DNA of 64,000 bases from DASZIT01 sp963819695 (GTDB taxonomy: Bacteria > Actinomycetota > Acidimicrobiia > Acidimicrobiales > RAAP-2), in the NCBI GenBank assembly GCA_963819695.1, contig CAWFXD010000001.1, forward strand, positions 1,860,001 to 1,924,000, written 5' to 3'. Both the position numbers and the translations under genes were made by a program. The notes beneath the pieces are model-generated. The model did no database searches and was not told the origin of the DNA. It saw nothing but the letters and a program-made list of their open reading frames with translations. Position 1 is the stretch's first letter. Every line of letters begins with the position of its first letter. Shown here piece by piece: positions 33,579 to 42,088 of the stretch.

Positions 33579-36038
33579 GTGACCCGTGTTCGTGACGCCC
33601 TGGCGGGCAAGCGGTTCTTCATCACCGGCGCCACCGGTTTCTTGGGAACGGCCCTGGTCGAGAGGCTATTGCGCACCGTTCCCGACTGCGAAGTGGTGCT
33701 CCTCATCCGGCCCACCCGACGGTCGGGCCCGATGCAGCGGGCCACCAAGGAGATCCTCAAGAACGACTGCTTCGATCGTCTCCGGCAAGAGACCGGCGAC
33801 CGCTTCGACGCCCTGGTGACCAGTCGGGTCACTGCGGTGGCCGGCGACGTCGCCACCGACGGCCTGGGGCTGGACGACGAGGGACGACATCAACTCTCCC
33901 TCTGCGACATCGTCATCCACTCGGCGGCATCGGTCAGTTTCGATGCTCCGCTCGATGCCGCCGTCGAGGTCAACCTGCTCGGTCCCTCCCGGGTGGCCGA
34001 GGCCACGGTCCGCGCCCGCGAGGCTGCCAACCAAGACGGGCGCCCCGGGCCGATCCATTTCATCCCGGTCTCCACCGCTTACGTGGCCGGGACCCATCAG
34101 GGCGAGGCCAAGGAGGAACTGCTGGAGGGCAACCGGTACAGCCTCGACGTCGCCTGGAAGGGCGAGGTGGACGCCGCCCGCCGTCAGCGCGGCGACAGCG
34201 AGGCCGAATCCCGGAGGCCCGAACGGCTGGCCGCCTTCGCCAAGGAAGCCCGCAGCGAGTTGGGCGGAGCCGGGCTCCATCTGCTGGCCGAGCGGGCCGA
34301 GCGGCTGCGGGAGGACTGGGTCAAGAAGCAACTGGTCGAGATCGGCAAGCTCCGGGCCCAGTCACTCGGTTGGCCGGACGCCTATCCCTATACCAAGGCC
34401 CTCGGTGAGCGGGCGTTGATCTCCCAGTACGGCGACGCCCTTCCCATCACCATCATCCGTCCCTCCATCATCGAGTCGGCGCTGGCCGAGCCGCGCCCGG
34501 GTTGGATCCGGGGCTTCCGGATGGCCGAGCCGATCATCGTCTCCTACGCCCGGGGCCTGCTGAAGGAATTCCCCGGCGTCGCCGAAGGGGTGACCGACGT
34601 CATCCCGGTGGACCTGGTGGTGGCCACCATCATCGCGGTGAGCGGGGAGGCTCTCCTCGACGCCTCCGGCGCCTCCGGCGACCACCACTACCAAGGCCCG
34701 AGCGTCTACCACGTGGCCTCGGGGGTCCGGAACCCGTTCAACTATGCGCGCCTGGTCAAGCTGATCCGGGAGTGGTTCACCGAGCACCCCCTCTACGACG
34801 CCGATGGCCAACCGATCATGGTCCCGGAGTGGTCGTTCCCGGGCCGGGGCCGGGTCCAGCAGCAGCTGACCCGAGCGTCGAAAGCCATGGACCTGGCCGA
34901 ACGACTGGTCGGGACGCTGCCCATCCGCGGTCGGCAGGCGGCCTGGATGGCCGCCCTCGAGGAGAAGCACCTGTTGGCCGATCGGGCACTCGGCTACGTG
35001 GAGCTCTACGGTGCCTATACCGAGACCGAGGCCCGCTACCGGGTCGACCGGTTGCTCGCCCTCTGGGACCGCATGGACGAGGACGACCGGCAGACCTACG
35101 GCCTTGATCCGGCCATCGTCGACTGGGACCACTACATCCGCGAGATCCATCTCCCGTCGATCGTCGAGCACGCCCGGGTCCGGACCACCCCGGGTAAGTC
35201 GATCCAGCCGTCCCGGGTCGACCGGGCCCGGAAGGCCATCCTCTCCCCCGACCGCCACCTGGCCGCCTTCGACCTCGAAAACACCCTGATCGCCGCCAAC
35301 GTGGTCGACTCCTACGCCTGGCTGGCCTCCCGCCACCTCCCGGCCGGAGAACGGGTGACGTTCGTGGCCGACCTGGTCCGGGAGGCGCCGTCCCTCCTCG
35401 CGCTCGACCGGCGCGACCGGGGGGACTTCCTCCGGTCCTTCTACCGGCGGTACGAGGACGCCCCGGTGGCCCGGCTCCAGGACGACGGCTGGGAGCTCTT
35501 CTTCGACCAGCTGCTGGCCAAGTCGTTCCCGGCGGCCATCGCCCGGGTGCGGAAGCACCGGGCCCTCGGCCACCGCACCATCCTCATCACCGGGGCCCTC
35601 GACTTCGTGGTCGAGCCCCTCCGCCCGCTGTTCGACGAGATCGTCTGCGCCCGGCTCGGCCAGTCCGACGGCCGCTACACCGGGCGGCTGGCCGAACTCC
35701 CTCCCATCGGCGAAGCCCGGGCCCTGGTATTGGCCGACTACGCCGAGGCCGAGGGCCTCGAGCTCTCCGAGTCGATGGCCTACGCCGACTCGGCCAGTGA
35801 CCTCCCGATGCTGGAAGCGGTGGGCTTCCCGGTGGCGGTGAACCCGGAGACCAAGCTGGCCGCCATCGCCCGGCGACGGGGCTGGCACGTCGAGCACTGG
35901 GAGAAGGCCGACGGCGGCGCCCAACCCCTCCTTCCCCTGGGACCGCTCGACACCCGCGGTGCCGGACGGCGGGGGCGCACCTCGGCCGCCGCCCTGGCCG
36001 GGCAGTCCCGGCGGCTGGCCGGAAAGGCCCTCCGGTGA
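33579..36038 (+). CDS. Fatty acyl-CoA reductase fused to a HAD-IB-like domain
   Basis: An 819-residue two-part enzyme. The N-terminal half (about 1-420) is a Rossmann thioester reductase: TGATGFLG at 16-23, IHSAASVSF, and the YxxxK pair (YPYTK, Tyr269/Lys273), as in fatty acyl-CoA reductases that make aldehydes or alcohols. The C-terminal half (about 555-800) is a HAD subfamily IB (SerB-like) domain: FDLENTL carries nucleophile Asp565 but Glu567 replaces the usual general-acid Asp; later ADSASDLPML is the metal-binding end. First gene of a four-gene operon, each junction a 4-bp overlap. Confidence 0.85.
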   Translation: MTRVRDALAGKRFFITGATGFLGTALVERLLRTVPDCEVVLLIRPTRRSGPMQRATKEILKNDCFDRLRQETGDRFDALVTSRVTAVAGDVATDGLGLDDEGRHQLSLCDIVIHSAASVSFDAPLDAAVEVNLLGPSRVAEATVRAREAANQDGRPGPIHFIPVSTAYVAGTHQGEAKEELLEGNRYSLDVAWKGEVDAARRQRGDSEAESRRPERLAAFAKEARSELGGAGLHLLAERAERLREDWVKKQLVEIGKLRAQSLGWPDAYPYTKALGERALISQYGDALPITIIRPSIIESALAEPRPGWIRGFRMAEPIIVSYARGLLKEFPGVAEGVTDVIPVDLVVATIIAVSGEALLDASGASGDHHYQGPSVYHVASGVRNPFNYARLVKLIREWFTEHPLYDADGQPIMVPEWSFPGRGRVQQQLTRASKAMDLAERLVGTLPIRGRQAAWMAALEEKHLLADRALGYVELYGAYTETEARYRVDRLLALWDRMDEDDRQTYGLDPAIVDWDHYIREIHLPSIVEHARVRTTPGKSIQPSRVDRARKAILSPDRHLAAFDLENTLIAANVVDSYAWLASRHLPAGERVTFVADLVREAPSLLALDRRDRGDFLRSFYRRYEDAPVARLQDDGWELFFDQLLAKSFPAAIARVRKHRALGHRTILITGALDFVVEPLRPLFDEIVCARLGQSDGRYTGRLAELPPIGEARALVLADYAEAEGLELSESMAYADSASDLPMLEAVGFPVAVNPETKLAAIARRRGWHVEHWEKADGGAQPLLPLGPLDTRGAGRRGRTSAAALAGQSRRLAGKALR

Positions 36039-37273
36039 AGGCACTGGTCTTCGAGCGCAACCTCCCTCGCTTCGCGGCTTCCCGGGTGGCATCCGTGTTC
36101 GGATCCGGCCGGGGCGCGGGCATCGGCCCGTTGCAATTCCTCGACGCGTTGCCGCCCGACGTCCCCGGCGACGACTGGTACCACCTCCGCCCCCTCCTGT
36201 CCGGCATCTGTGGGTCGGATCTGGCCACCCTCGACGGACGTAGCTCCCGCTACTTCGAGGACATCGTCAGCTTCCCCTTCGTCCCCGGTCACGAGGTCGT
36301 CGGGGTTCTCGACGACGGTGGCGTCGACCACGCCGGGACCGCGCTCGCCCCCGGAACCCGGGCGGTGGTCGAGCCCGTCCTCGGCTGCGCGCCCCGCCAT
36401 ATCCGGCCGCCCTGCCCCCAGTGCGGTACCGGCCACTACGGACTGTGCGAGAACCTCGCCTTCGGGGATCTCTCGCCCGGATTGCAGACCGGCTTCTGCG
36501 CCGACACCGGCGGCGGCTGGTCGGCGGCGGGTCTGGTCGCCCACAGCTCCCAGCTCCACGCGGTTCCCGAACCGTTCGCCGACGAGGACGCGGTGATCGT
36601 CGAGCCCACCGCCTGCGCGGTGCACGCTGCGCTGTCCGGCGGGATCCAACCGGACGACACCGTGGCCGTGGTCGGGGCCGGAACCCTCGGGCTCGCCACA
36701 ATCGCCGCCCTCCATCACCTGGTACGGCCCACCACCGCCTGCACGCTGGTGGCCGGAGCCAAGCATCCCCATCAACGGCGGGTGGCTGAATCGCTGGGCG
36801 CCGACACCGTGGTCCCGCCCGACCAACTGGCCCGGGCCGTGCGCCGGCAAGCCGGATCCCTGGTCCTCGCCGGTCGGCTCACCGGCGGGGCCGATGTGGT
36901 CTTCGACTGCGTGGGCTCGTCGGAGTCGTTGACCCAGTCGTTGGCCATGGTCCGACCCCGGGGCCGGGTGGTCGTCGTCGGCATGCCCGCCAAGGTGTCG
37001 GTCGACCTGGCCCCGTTGTGGCACCGCGAACTGACCCTGGTGGGGGCCTACGCCTACGACCGCGAGTCGCCGGCGGGTCCGGACGGCGAGCCCCGGCGAA
37101 CCTTCGAGCTGGCCATCGACCTGGTGACCGAGGCTGACCTCGGCTCCCTGGTGTCGGCCGCCTATCCGCTCGATCGCTACGAGGAGGCGATCGTCCACGC
37201 CGGGGCGGCGGGGCGGCGCGGCGCGGTGAAGGTGGTCTTCGATCTACGCAATCGGAAAGGACACCACCGTTGA
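36035..37273 (+). CDS. Zinc-dependent medium-chain dehydrogenase
   Basis: A 412-residue MDR-family enzyme. The catalytic zinc site is seen as GICGSDLATL (Cys and Asp) and PGHEVVG, with a Cys cluster (CPQCGTGHYGLCEN) for the structural zinc, shorter or rearranged compared with classical alcohol dehydrogenases. The Rossmann motif is AVVGAGTLGLATIAAL. GTG start overlaps the previous stop. It may oxidise or reduce an alcohol/aldehyde made by the reductase, but the substrate is unknown. Confidence 0.85.
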   Translation: MKALVFERNLPRFAASRVASVFGSGRGAGIGPLQFLDALPPDVPGDDWYHLRPLLSGICGSDLATLDGRSSRYFEDIVSFPFVPGHEVVGVLDDGGVDHAGTALAPGTRAVVEPVLGCAPRHIRPPCPQCGTGHYGLCENLAFGDLSPGLQTGFCADTGGGWSAAGLVAHSSQLHAVPEPFADEDAVIVEPTACAVHAALSGGIQPDDTVAVVGAGTLGLATIAALHHLVRPTTACTLVAGAKHPHQRRVAESLGADTVVPPDQLARAVRRQAGSLVLAGRLTGGADVVFDCVGSSESLTQSLAMVRPRGRVVVVGMPAKVSVDLAPLWHRELTLVGAYAYDRESPAGPDGEPRRTFELAIDLVTEADLGSLVSAAYPLDRYEEAIVHAGAAGRRGAVKVVFDLRNRKGHHR

Positions 37274-38859
37274 GCCCCAGACCCGGATTCGTGCTGGAGG
37301 TCGACCGCTCCACCCCACCCACCCTGTACTGGCACGGGGAGCGGTTCCGGCTGGAACGCCTGCCGGAGGGAAGCCGGGTGATCTACGCCCCGGAGCCCAT
37401 CGACCCGCTGGAGGACCCGTCGGCCGCCATCCGCCGGGCCCTGCGGAGTCCGCTCGGGGACAAGGACCCGCTACCGGCGCTGCTGCGGGCGGGCATGAAG
37501 CTGACCATCGCCTTCGATGACATCTCCCTGCCCCTCCCCCCCATGGAGCGGCCCGACATCCGTCAACTCGTCATCGAACAGGTCCTGGACATGGCGGCCG
37601 AGGCCGGGGTGGACGACGTGGAGCTCATCGTCGCCCTCGCCCTCCACCGCCGGATGACCGAGCCGGAGCTGCGCCATGCGCTCGGCGACCGTATCTACGA
37701 CGCCTTCGGCCCCAACGGGCTGCTCACCCAGCACGACGCCGAGGATCCCGACGCCCTGGTCCACCTGGGCCAGACCGACCACGGGGAAGACGTGGAGATC
37801 AACAAGCGGGCGGCCGAGAGTGACCTGTTGGTCTACGTCAACATCAACCTGGTGGCGATGGACGGCGGGCACAAGAGCGTGGCCACCGGCCTGGCCAGCT
37901 ACAAGAGCCTCCGGCACCACCACAATCCCCAGACCATGATGCAGAGCCGGTCGTTCATGGACCAGCATCATTCGGAACTCCACACCTCCAACTGGCGGAT
38001 GGGCAGGCTCATCGCCGACAGCGGGGTCAACGTGTTCCAGATCGAGACCAACCTCAACAACGACGCCTTCCCGCCGGCGTTCAGCTTTCTCCAGAAGCGC
38101 GAGTGGGAGTGGAGCGTGAAGGACCGCCTGGCCTACCTCGGCGCGTCCAAGGCTCTCGACCGCACTCCGGCCAAGTACGCCCGTCAGATCTTCCACTCGG
38201 TGAAGGCCCCGCACCGGATGACCGCAGTCCAGGCCGGTGAGGTCGAGGCCGTCCACGCGGTGACCACCGACAACGTCTGGAAGCAACAGGGCGTCGCGGT
38301 GGAGGGCCAGACCGACATCCTGTCGATGGGACTTCCCTACATCAGCCCGTACAACGTGAACTCGATCCTCAACCCGATCCTGGTGGCCTGCCTCGGTCTC
38401 GGCTACTTCTTCAACATGTACCGGGGCAAGCCCCTGGTGCGAGAGGGCGGGGTGGTGATCATGAGCCACCCCACGCCGTGGGAGTTCAACCCGGTCCACC
38501 ACCCGAGTTACATCGACTTCTTCGAGCAGGTGCTGAGCGAGACCACCGATCCGATCGAGGTGGCCAAGGGGTTCGAGGAGTCCTTCGCCACTGACCCCTG
38601 GTACATCCACCTCTACCGGACCGGCCACGCCTACCACGGCGTCCACCCGTTCTACATGTGGTACTGGTGCGCGCACGCGCTGCAGCACCTGGGCGGGGTG
38701 ATCATCGTCGGCGGTGACCCGGCCGCGGTGCACCGGCTCGGCTTCCGGGTGGCATCGACCATGGCCGACGCCCTGGAGATGGCCACCGACATCGTCGGGC
38801 CGTCGCCGACGCTCACCCACGTCCACACCCCACCCATCCTCATGTCGGACGTGCAGTGA
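37270..38859 (+). CDS. LarA-like (lactate racemase/DUF2088 N-domain) protein
   Basis: A 529-residue protein resembling the N-terminal domain of nickel-pincer lactate racemase: LTIAFDDISLPLPPM, VELIVALALHRRMTEPEL (the His region corresponding to LarA catalytic His), then ESDLLVYVNIN and GGHKSVATGLASYKS. The family uses an (SCS)Ni(II) pincer cofactor to racemise 2-hydroxy acids or sugars. No larB, larC or larE homologue is visible here, so cofactor supply would need genes elsewhere. It begins with TTG at 37270 and is unusual as part of a lipid operon. Confidence 0.75.
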   Translation: MSPRPGFVLEVDRSTPPTLYWHGERFRLERLPEGSRVIYAPEPIDPLEDPSAAIRRALRSPLGDKDPLPALLRAGMKLTIAFDDISLPLPPMERPDIRQLVIEQVLDMAAEAGVDDVELIVALALHRRMTEPELRHALGDRIYDAFGPNGLLTQHDAEDPDALVHLGQTDHGEDVEINKRAAESDLLVYVNINLVAMDGGHKSVATGLASYKSLRHHHNPQTMMQSRSFMDQHHSELHTSNWRMGRLIADSGVNVFQIETNLNNDAFPPAFSFLQKREWEWSVKDRLAYLGASKALDRTPAKYARQIFHSVKAPHRMTAVQAGEVEAVHAVTTDNVWKQQGVAVEGQTDILSMGLPYISPYNVNSILNPILVACLGLGYFFNMYRGKPLVREGGVVIMSHPTPWEFNPVHHPSYIDFFEQVLSETTDPIEVAKGFEESFATDPWYIHLYRTGHAYHGVHPFYMWYWCAHALQHLGGVIIVGGDPAAVHRLGFRVASTMADALEMATDIVGPSPTLTHVHTPPILMSDVQ

Positions 38860-39911
38860 CGACCAACCACCCGTCGTCTCGATCCCTGCTGAAGCCCCGG
38901 GCGGTACGGGCCGATGCCGCCCTCGGCACCGCCCGGAGTCGGGCAGCCGCCACTCTCAAGCGGCTGTCCCCTGCCGACGTCGCCTCCCGGGCCGGCCGCC
39001 GTCGGTTCCCACTCGCCGCCCCGAGCTGGCCCGAGACCGTCCCCCGGCCCGCGCCCGAGCACGAGCTCGGGATCGACTACGACACCGGCTGGTCGCGCAA
39101 GTACCCGGTCCGGTTGGCCCGGGCCATGCTGACCGACAACGTCACCCGGCCCTTGGCCCGGTTGATCGCCGATCCGTTGGTCAGGGGCGACGAGTACCTC
39201 ACCACCCTCGATGCTCCGGTGATCTTCGCGGCCAACCACACCAGCCACATCGACACCCCGCTGCTGATGAGCTGCCTGCCGTTGCGCTTCCGGCATCGAA
39301 CCGTGGTGGCGGCGGCGGCCGACTACTTCTTCGACCGCCGGTGGAAGGCTGATCTGTTCGCCTTCTCCCTCGCCGCGATTCCGATCGAACGGAACAAGGT
39401 CAACCGCCGGTCCGCCCAGCTCGCCACCGACCTGGTGGAGGACGGCTGGAACCTGATCATCTACCCCGAGGGTGGCCGGTCCCCCGACGGGTGGGGCCAG
39501 ATCTACCGGGGTGGGGCCGCCTATCTCAGCGTGAGGACCGGCCGGCCGGTGGTACCCGTCCACCTCCAGGGAACCGGCCACATCCTGCCCAAAGGGGGCA
39601 AGGGGATCCGACGGACCCGCACCACGGTGACCTTCGGCACCCCGTTGTTCCCCGACGAGGGCGAAGATGCCCGCCGCTTCGGGGTGCGGATCGAATCGGC
39701 GGTGGCCGCCTTGGCCGACGAGACGGTCACCGACTGGTGGACGGCCCGGCGGCGGGCGGTGATGGGAACCACGCCACCGCTGCAGGGGCCCGACGTGGCC
39801 GCCTGGCGTCGCTCGTGGGCCCTCCCCCGAGCCACCTCCCCCAGCTTCGATTCCGACTTCGACTCCGATGGGGCCGAGTGGCCGCGCCGGACCGGCTCAG
39901 GGAGCCGGTAA
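38856..39911 (+). CDS. PlsC-like lysophospholipid acyltransferase
   Basis: A 351-residue acyltransferase with the HxxxxD box NHTSHIDTPL (about 127-136) and the second motif IYPEGGRSPDGWG (about 202-214). The N-terminal 90 residues are variable and may help membrane contact. It closes the acyl reductase operon (4-bp overlap with the LarA-like gene). It should acylate a lysolipid, glycerol or alcohol made by the preceding enzymes. Confidence 0.88.
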   Translation: MTTNHPSSRSLLKPRAVRADAALGTARSRAAATLKRLSPADVASRAGRRRFPLAAPSWPETVPRPAPEHELGIDYDTGWSRKYPVRLARAMLTDNVTRPLARLIADPLVRGDEYLTTLDAPVIFAANHTSHIDTPLLMSCLPLRFRHRTVVAAAADYFFDRRWKADLFAFSLAAIPIERNKVNRRSAQLATDLVEDGWNLIIYPEGGRSPDGWGQIYRGGAAYLSVRTGRPVVPVHLQGTGHILPKGGKGIRRTRTTVTFGTPLFPDEGEDARRFGVRIESAVAALADETVTDWWTARRRAVMGTTPPLQGPDVAAWRRSWALPRATSPSFDSDFDSDGAEWPRRTGSGSR

Positions 39912-39941
39912 CCAACCGCGACCCATCGACTCGAGAACGGG

Positions 39942-40751
39942 TCACCGTCGGCGTCGGTGGTCCCGACCTGACCGGGCCGATCTGTGGCTGCCCACCCCGG
40001 CCAGACGCTCGGCGCGGAGGGCGCTCTCCTCGACGTCGTCGAGGACGACGGCGGGAAGGGTCTCGCCGCGGGATGCCAGTGCCCACTCCAACAGCAGATC
40101 GGCGAGGGCCACGTTCCGGGCCAGCACCGGTCCATGGAGATAGGTGCCCACCACCCGGTCGGTCCACGCCCCTTCGGTCCCGTCGCCGCCGCCGTTGCCC
40201 ACCCCGCTGATCACCCGGGCCAGGGGGGATGCCCCGGATCCGATGGTGGTCACCCCACCGTGGTTCTCGAAACCGGTCAGCCACGGGAGCCGGGAGCCAT
40301 CGCGGCTCCGAGGGGCGGCCTCGTCGACGACGGCGACCAACTCCCCCACGGCCCGCACATCGGTCCCCTTGCGGGTGGTCACATCGAGCAACCCCAGGCC
40401 GTCGTGGGGCCGGTCGGCGGCGTCGGGGAACTCCCGTCCCAGAAGTTGGAAGCCGGCGCACACCCCGAGGACCACCGCGCCATCCGCCGCCGCCCGCAAC
40501 AAGGTGCCGTCGGCGATCAAGGTGGTGGCCGCCCGCACCTGCGGGCCATCCTCCCCACCCCCCAGGCAATAGAGGTCACCCCGGGGCAGCGGCCGGTCGG
40601 ACGGCGCCTGGATCAGGCTCACCTCCACGCCGCGCCATTCGGCCCGGCGGGCCAGCACCAGTCCGTTCCCGCCGTCGCCATAGGTCCCGAGGAGATCGGG
40701 GTAGATGACGACCACGATCAGCTCTGATCGGGACCCCGGGACCACGCTCAT
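39942..40751 (-). CDS. gatD: Lipid II glutaminyl amidotransferase subunit GatD
   Basis: A 269-residue class I glutamine amidotransferase of the GatD type: nucleophile Cys98 in VVLGVCAGFQLLG, GFENHGG (His164) and His206 in GTYLHGPVLARN. With MurT it converts D-iso-glutamate in lipid II to D-iso-glutamine. Its start overlaps the murT stop by 4 bp, which fits equal dosage of the two subunits. The last 20 residues are basic and variable. Confidence 0.92.
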   Translation of the reverse strand: MSVVPGSRSELIVVVIYPDLLGTYGDGGNGLVLARRAEWRGVEVSLIQAPSDRPLPRGDLYCLGGGEDGPQVRAATTLIADGTLLRAAADGAVVLGVCAGFQLLGREFPDAADRPHDGLGLLDVTTRKGTDVRAVGELVAVVDEAAPRSRDGSRLPWLTGFENHGGVTTIGSGASPLARVISGVGNGGGDGTEGAWTDRVVGTYLHGPVLARNVALADLLLEWALASRGETLPAVVLDDVEESALRAERLAGVGSHRSARSGRDHRRRR

Positions 40752-42088
40752 AGCCGGTTCCTCAGCTGGGCGAAGGCGGTGTAGTTACCGAGGAACTCCA
40801 CCGACGGCGCTCCGGACGCACCGGATGACGGGGCCGCGGCCCGCACCGCGGTGTCCACCGCCTCCAACGCGTCGGGCACCACGTGGTGGTCGACGCCGGC
40901 ATACCGGAGGCGGACGGCCAGATCGCGGCACCGCTCCCCGGTCGCCACCACCGTCCGGCCGGCCAGGCGCTCGAAGGGGACGTCCCACAGCCAGCTGGTA
41001 TCGAACCCGTCGGCCACCCGGGCGTTGATGGAGAGCACCACCGGTGCGGTGGGATGGCTCGACTCGTCCAGCAGGTCGAAAATCGCGGTCCATCCCGCCG
41101 GGTTCTTGGCCAACAGCAACCGGATGACTTTTCCCCGCCGGTTGACCGTCGAAAAGCGCCCCGCCACCTCATGGAGCACGGCCAGACGTTCCAAGGCGGT
41201 GGCCACCGTTACCCGGGCTTGAGCATAGGTCCCGACCAGTTCGGGGGCGGCCACCGCCACCATCGCCGCATTGGCCCGGTTGAACTGGCCGGGCAATCCG
41301 ATGACCACCGGATAGCGATCTCCATCGGCCATGACCAGCACATCACCCTCCAGCCAGGCGAAGCGCTCCGGACGGGCGAACTCACAATGGTCGCAGCGCC
41401 AGTTCCCGAGTGCCTCGAAGATGATCCGGCCCCCACAGGCAGGGCATCCCACCGCGTCCTCATGCCAGACCTGTCCGGCCCCGACCCAGCGCACCTCCGG
41501 CGCGGTCGATGCCGCCCACACCACCATCGGATCGTCGGCGTTGGCGACCACCACGGTGCCCGACCCGCCCTGGCTGAGCGGTTGGAGATCCCCGAGCACC
41601 GCGCGCCACTTGTCGACCAGCATCCGGACCTCGGCGATCCGGTCGAGCTGGTCGCGAGACAGATTGAGCAGCACCACGACCTGCGGACGGGCCTCCTCGA
41701 TGAGATGGCCCAGGTATCCCTCATCAACCTCGAGCACCACCGTCCCCGTCGGCCGGGTGCCAATGAGCGCCGCCACGTGACCGGCCGGCATGTTGGCACC
41801 GGTGGTGTTGGTGACCACCGGTACCGAGTAGCGGTCGGTCAACGCCGCCACCAGCATCCCGGTGGTGGTGGTCTTGCCGTTGGTGCCCGAGACCAGGGCC
41901 ACGTTGCGGTCCTTGGCCAGTGTGGCCAGCAGGTTGGGGTCGATGGCCAGCCCGGCCCGCCCGCCGATGACGGTCCCACTGCCCCGCCCGAGCAGGCGCG
42001 ACATCGAGTTGATGGCGGACGCCGCTTTCACCGCCACTGATGGGCGCAAGGAAAGTCGGGTGGTCGGCGCGGAGATGGAAGCGGTCAC
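40748..42088 (-). CDS. murT: Lipid II isoglutaminyl synthase subunit MurT
   Basis: A 446-residue Mur-ligase-type protein with P-loop SGTNGKTTTTG (about 67-77) and the small zinc ribbon insert CPACGGRIIFEALGNWRCDHC (about 208-228, in parts) that is characteristic of MurT. The C-terminal DUF1727-type domain follows. Together with GatD it amidates lipid II using ATP and glutamine. The gene is the middle of a three-gene operon with 4-bp overlaps on both sides. Confidence 0.93.
   Translation of the reverse strand: MTASISAPTTRLSLRPSVAVKAASAINSMSRLLGRGSGTVIGGRAGLAIDPNLLATLAKDRNVALVSGTNGKTTTTGMLVAALTDRYSVPVVTNTTGANMPAGHVAALIGTRPTGTVVLEVDEGYLGHLIEEARPQVVVLLNLSRDQLDRIAEVRMLVDKWRAVLGDLQPLSQGGSGTVVVANADDPMVVWAASTAPEVRWVGAGQVWHEDAVGCPACGGRIIFEALGNWRCDHCEFARPERFAWLEGDVLVMADGDRYPVVIGLPGQFNRANAAMVAVAAPELVGTYAQARVTVATALERLAVLHEVAGRFSTVNRRGKVIRLLLAKNPAGWTAIFDLLDESSHPTAPVVLSINARVADGFDTSWLWDVPFERLAGRTVVATGERCRDLAVRLRYAGVDHHVVPDALEAVDTAVRAAAPSSGASGAPSVEFLGNYTAFAQLRNRL

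Noticed and set aside
34362..38826. Long minus-strand ORFs under the acyl reductase, dehydrogenase and LarA-like genes
   Set aside because: Same explanation: antisense shadows in GC-rich coding sequence.
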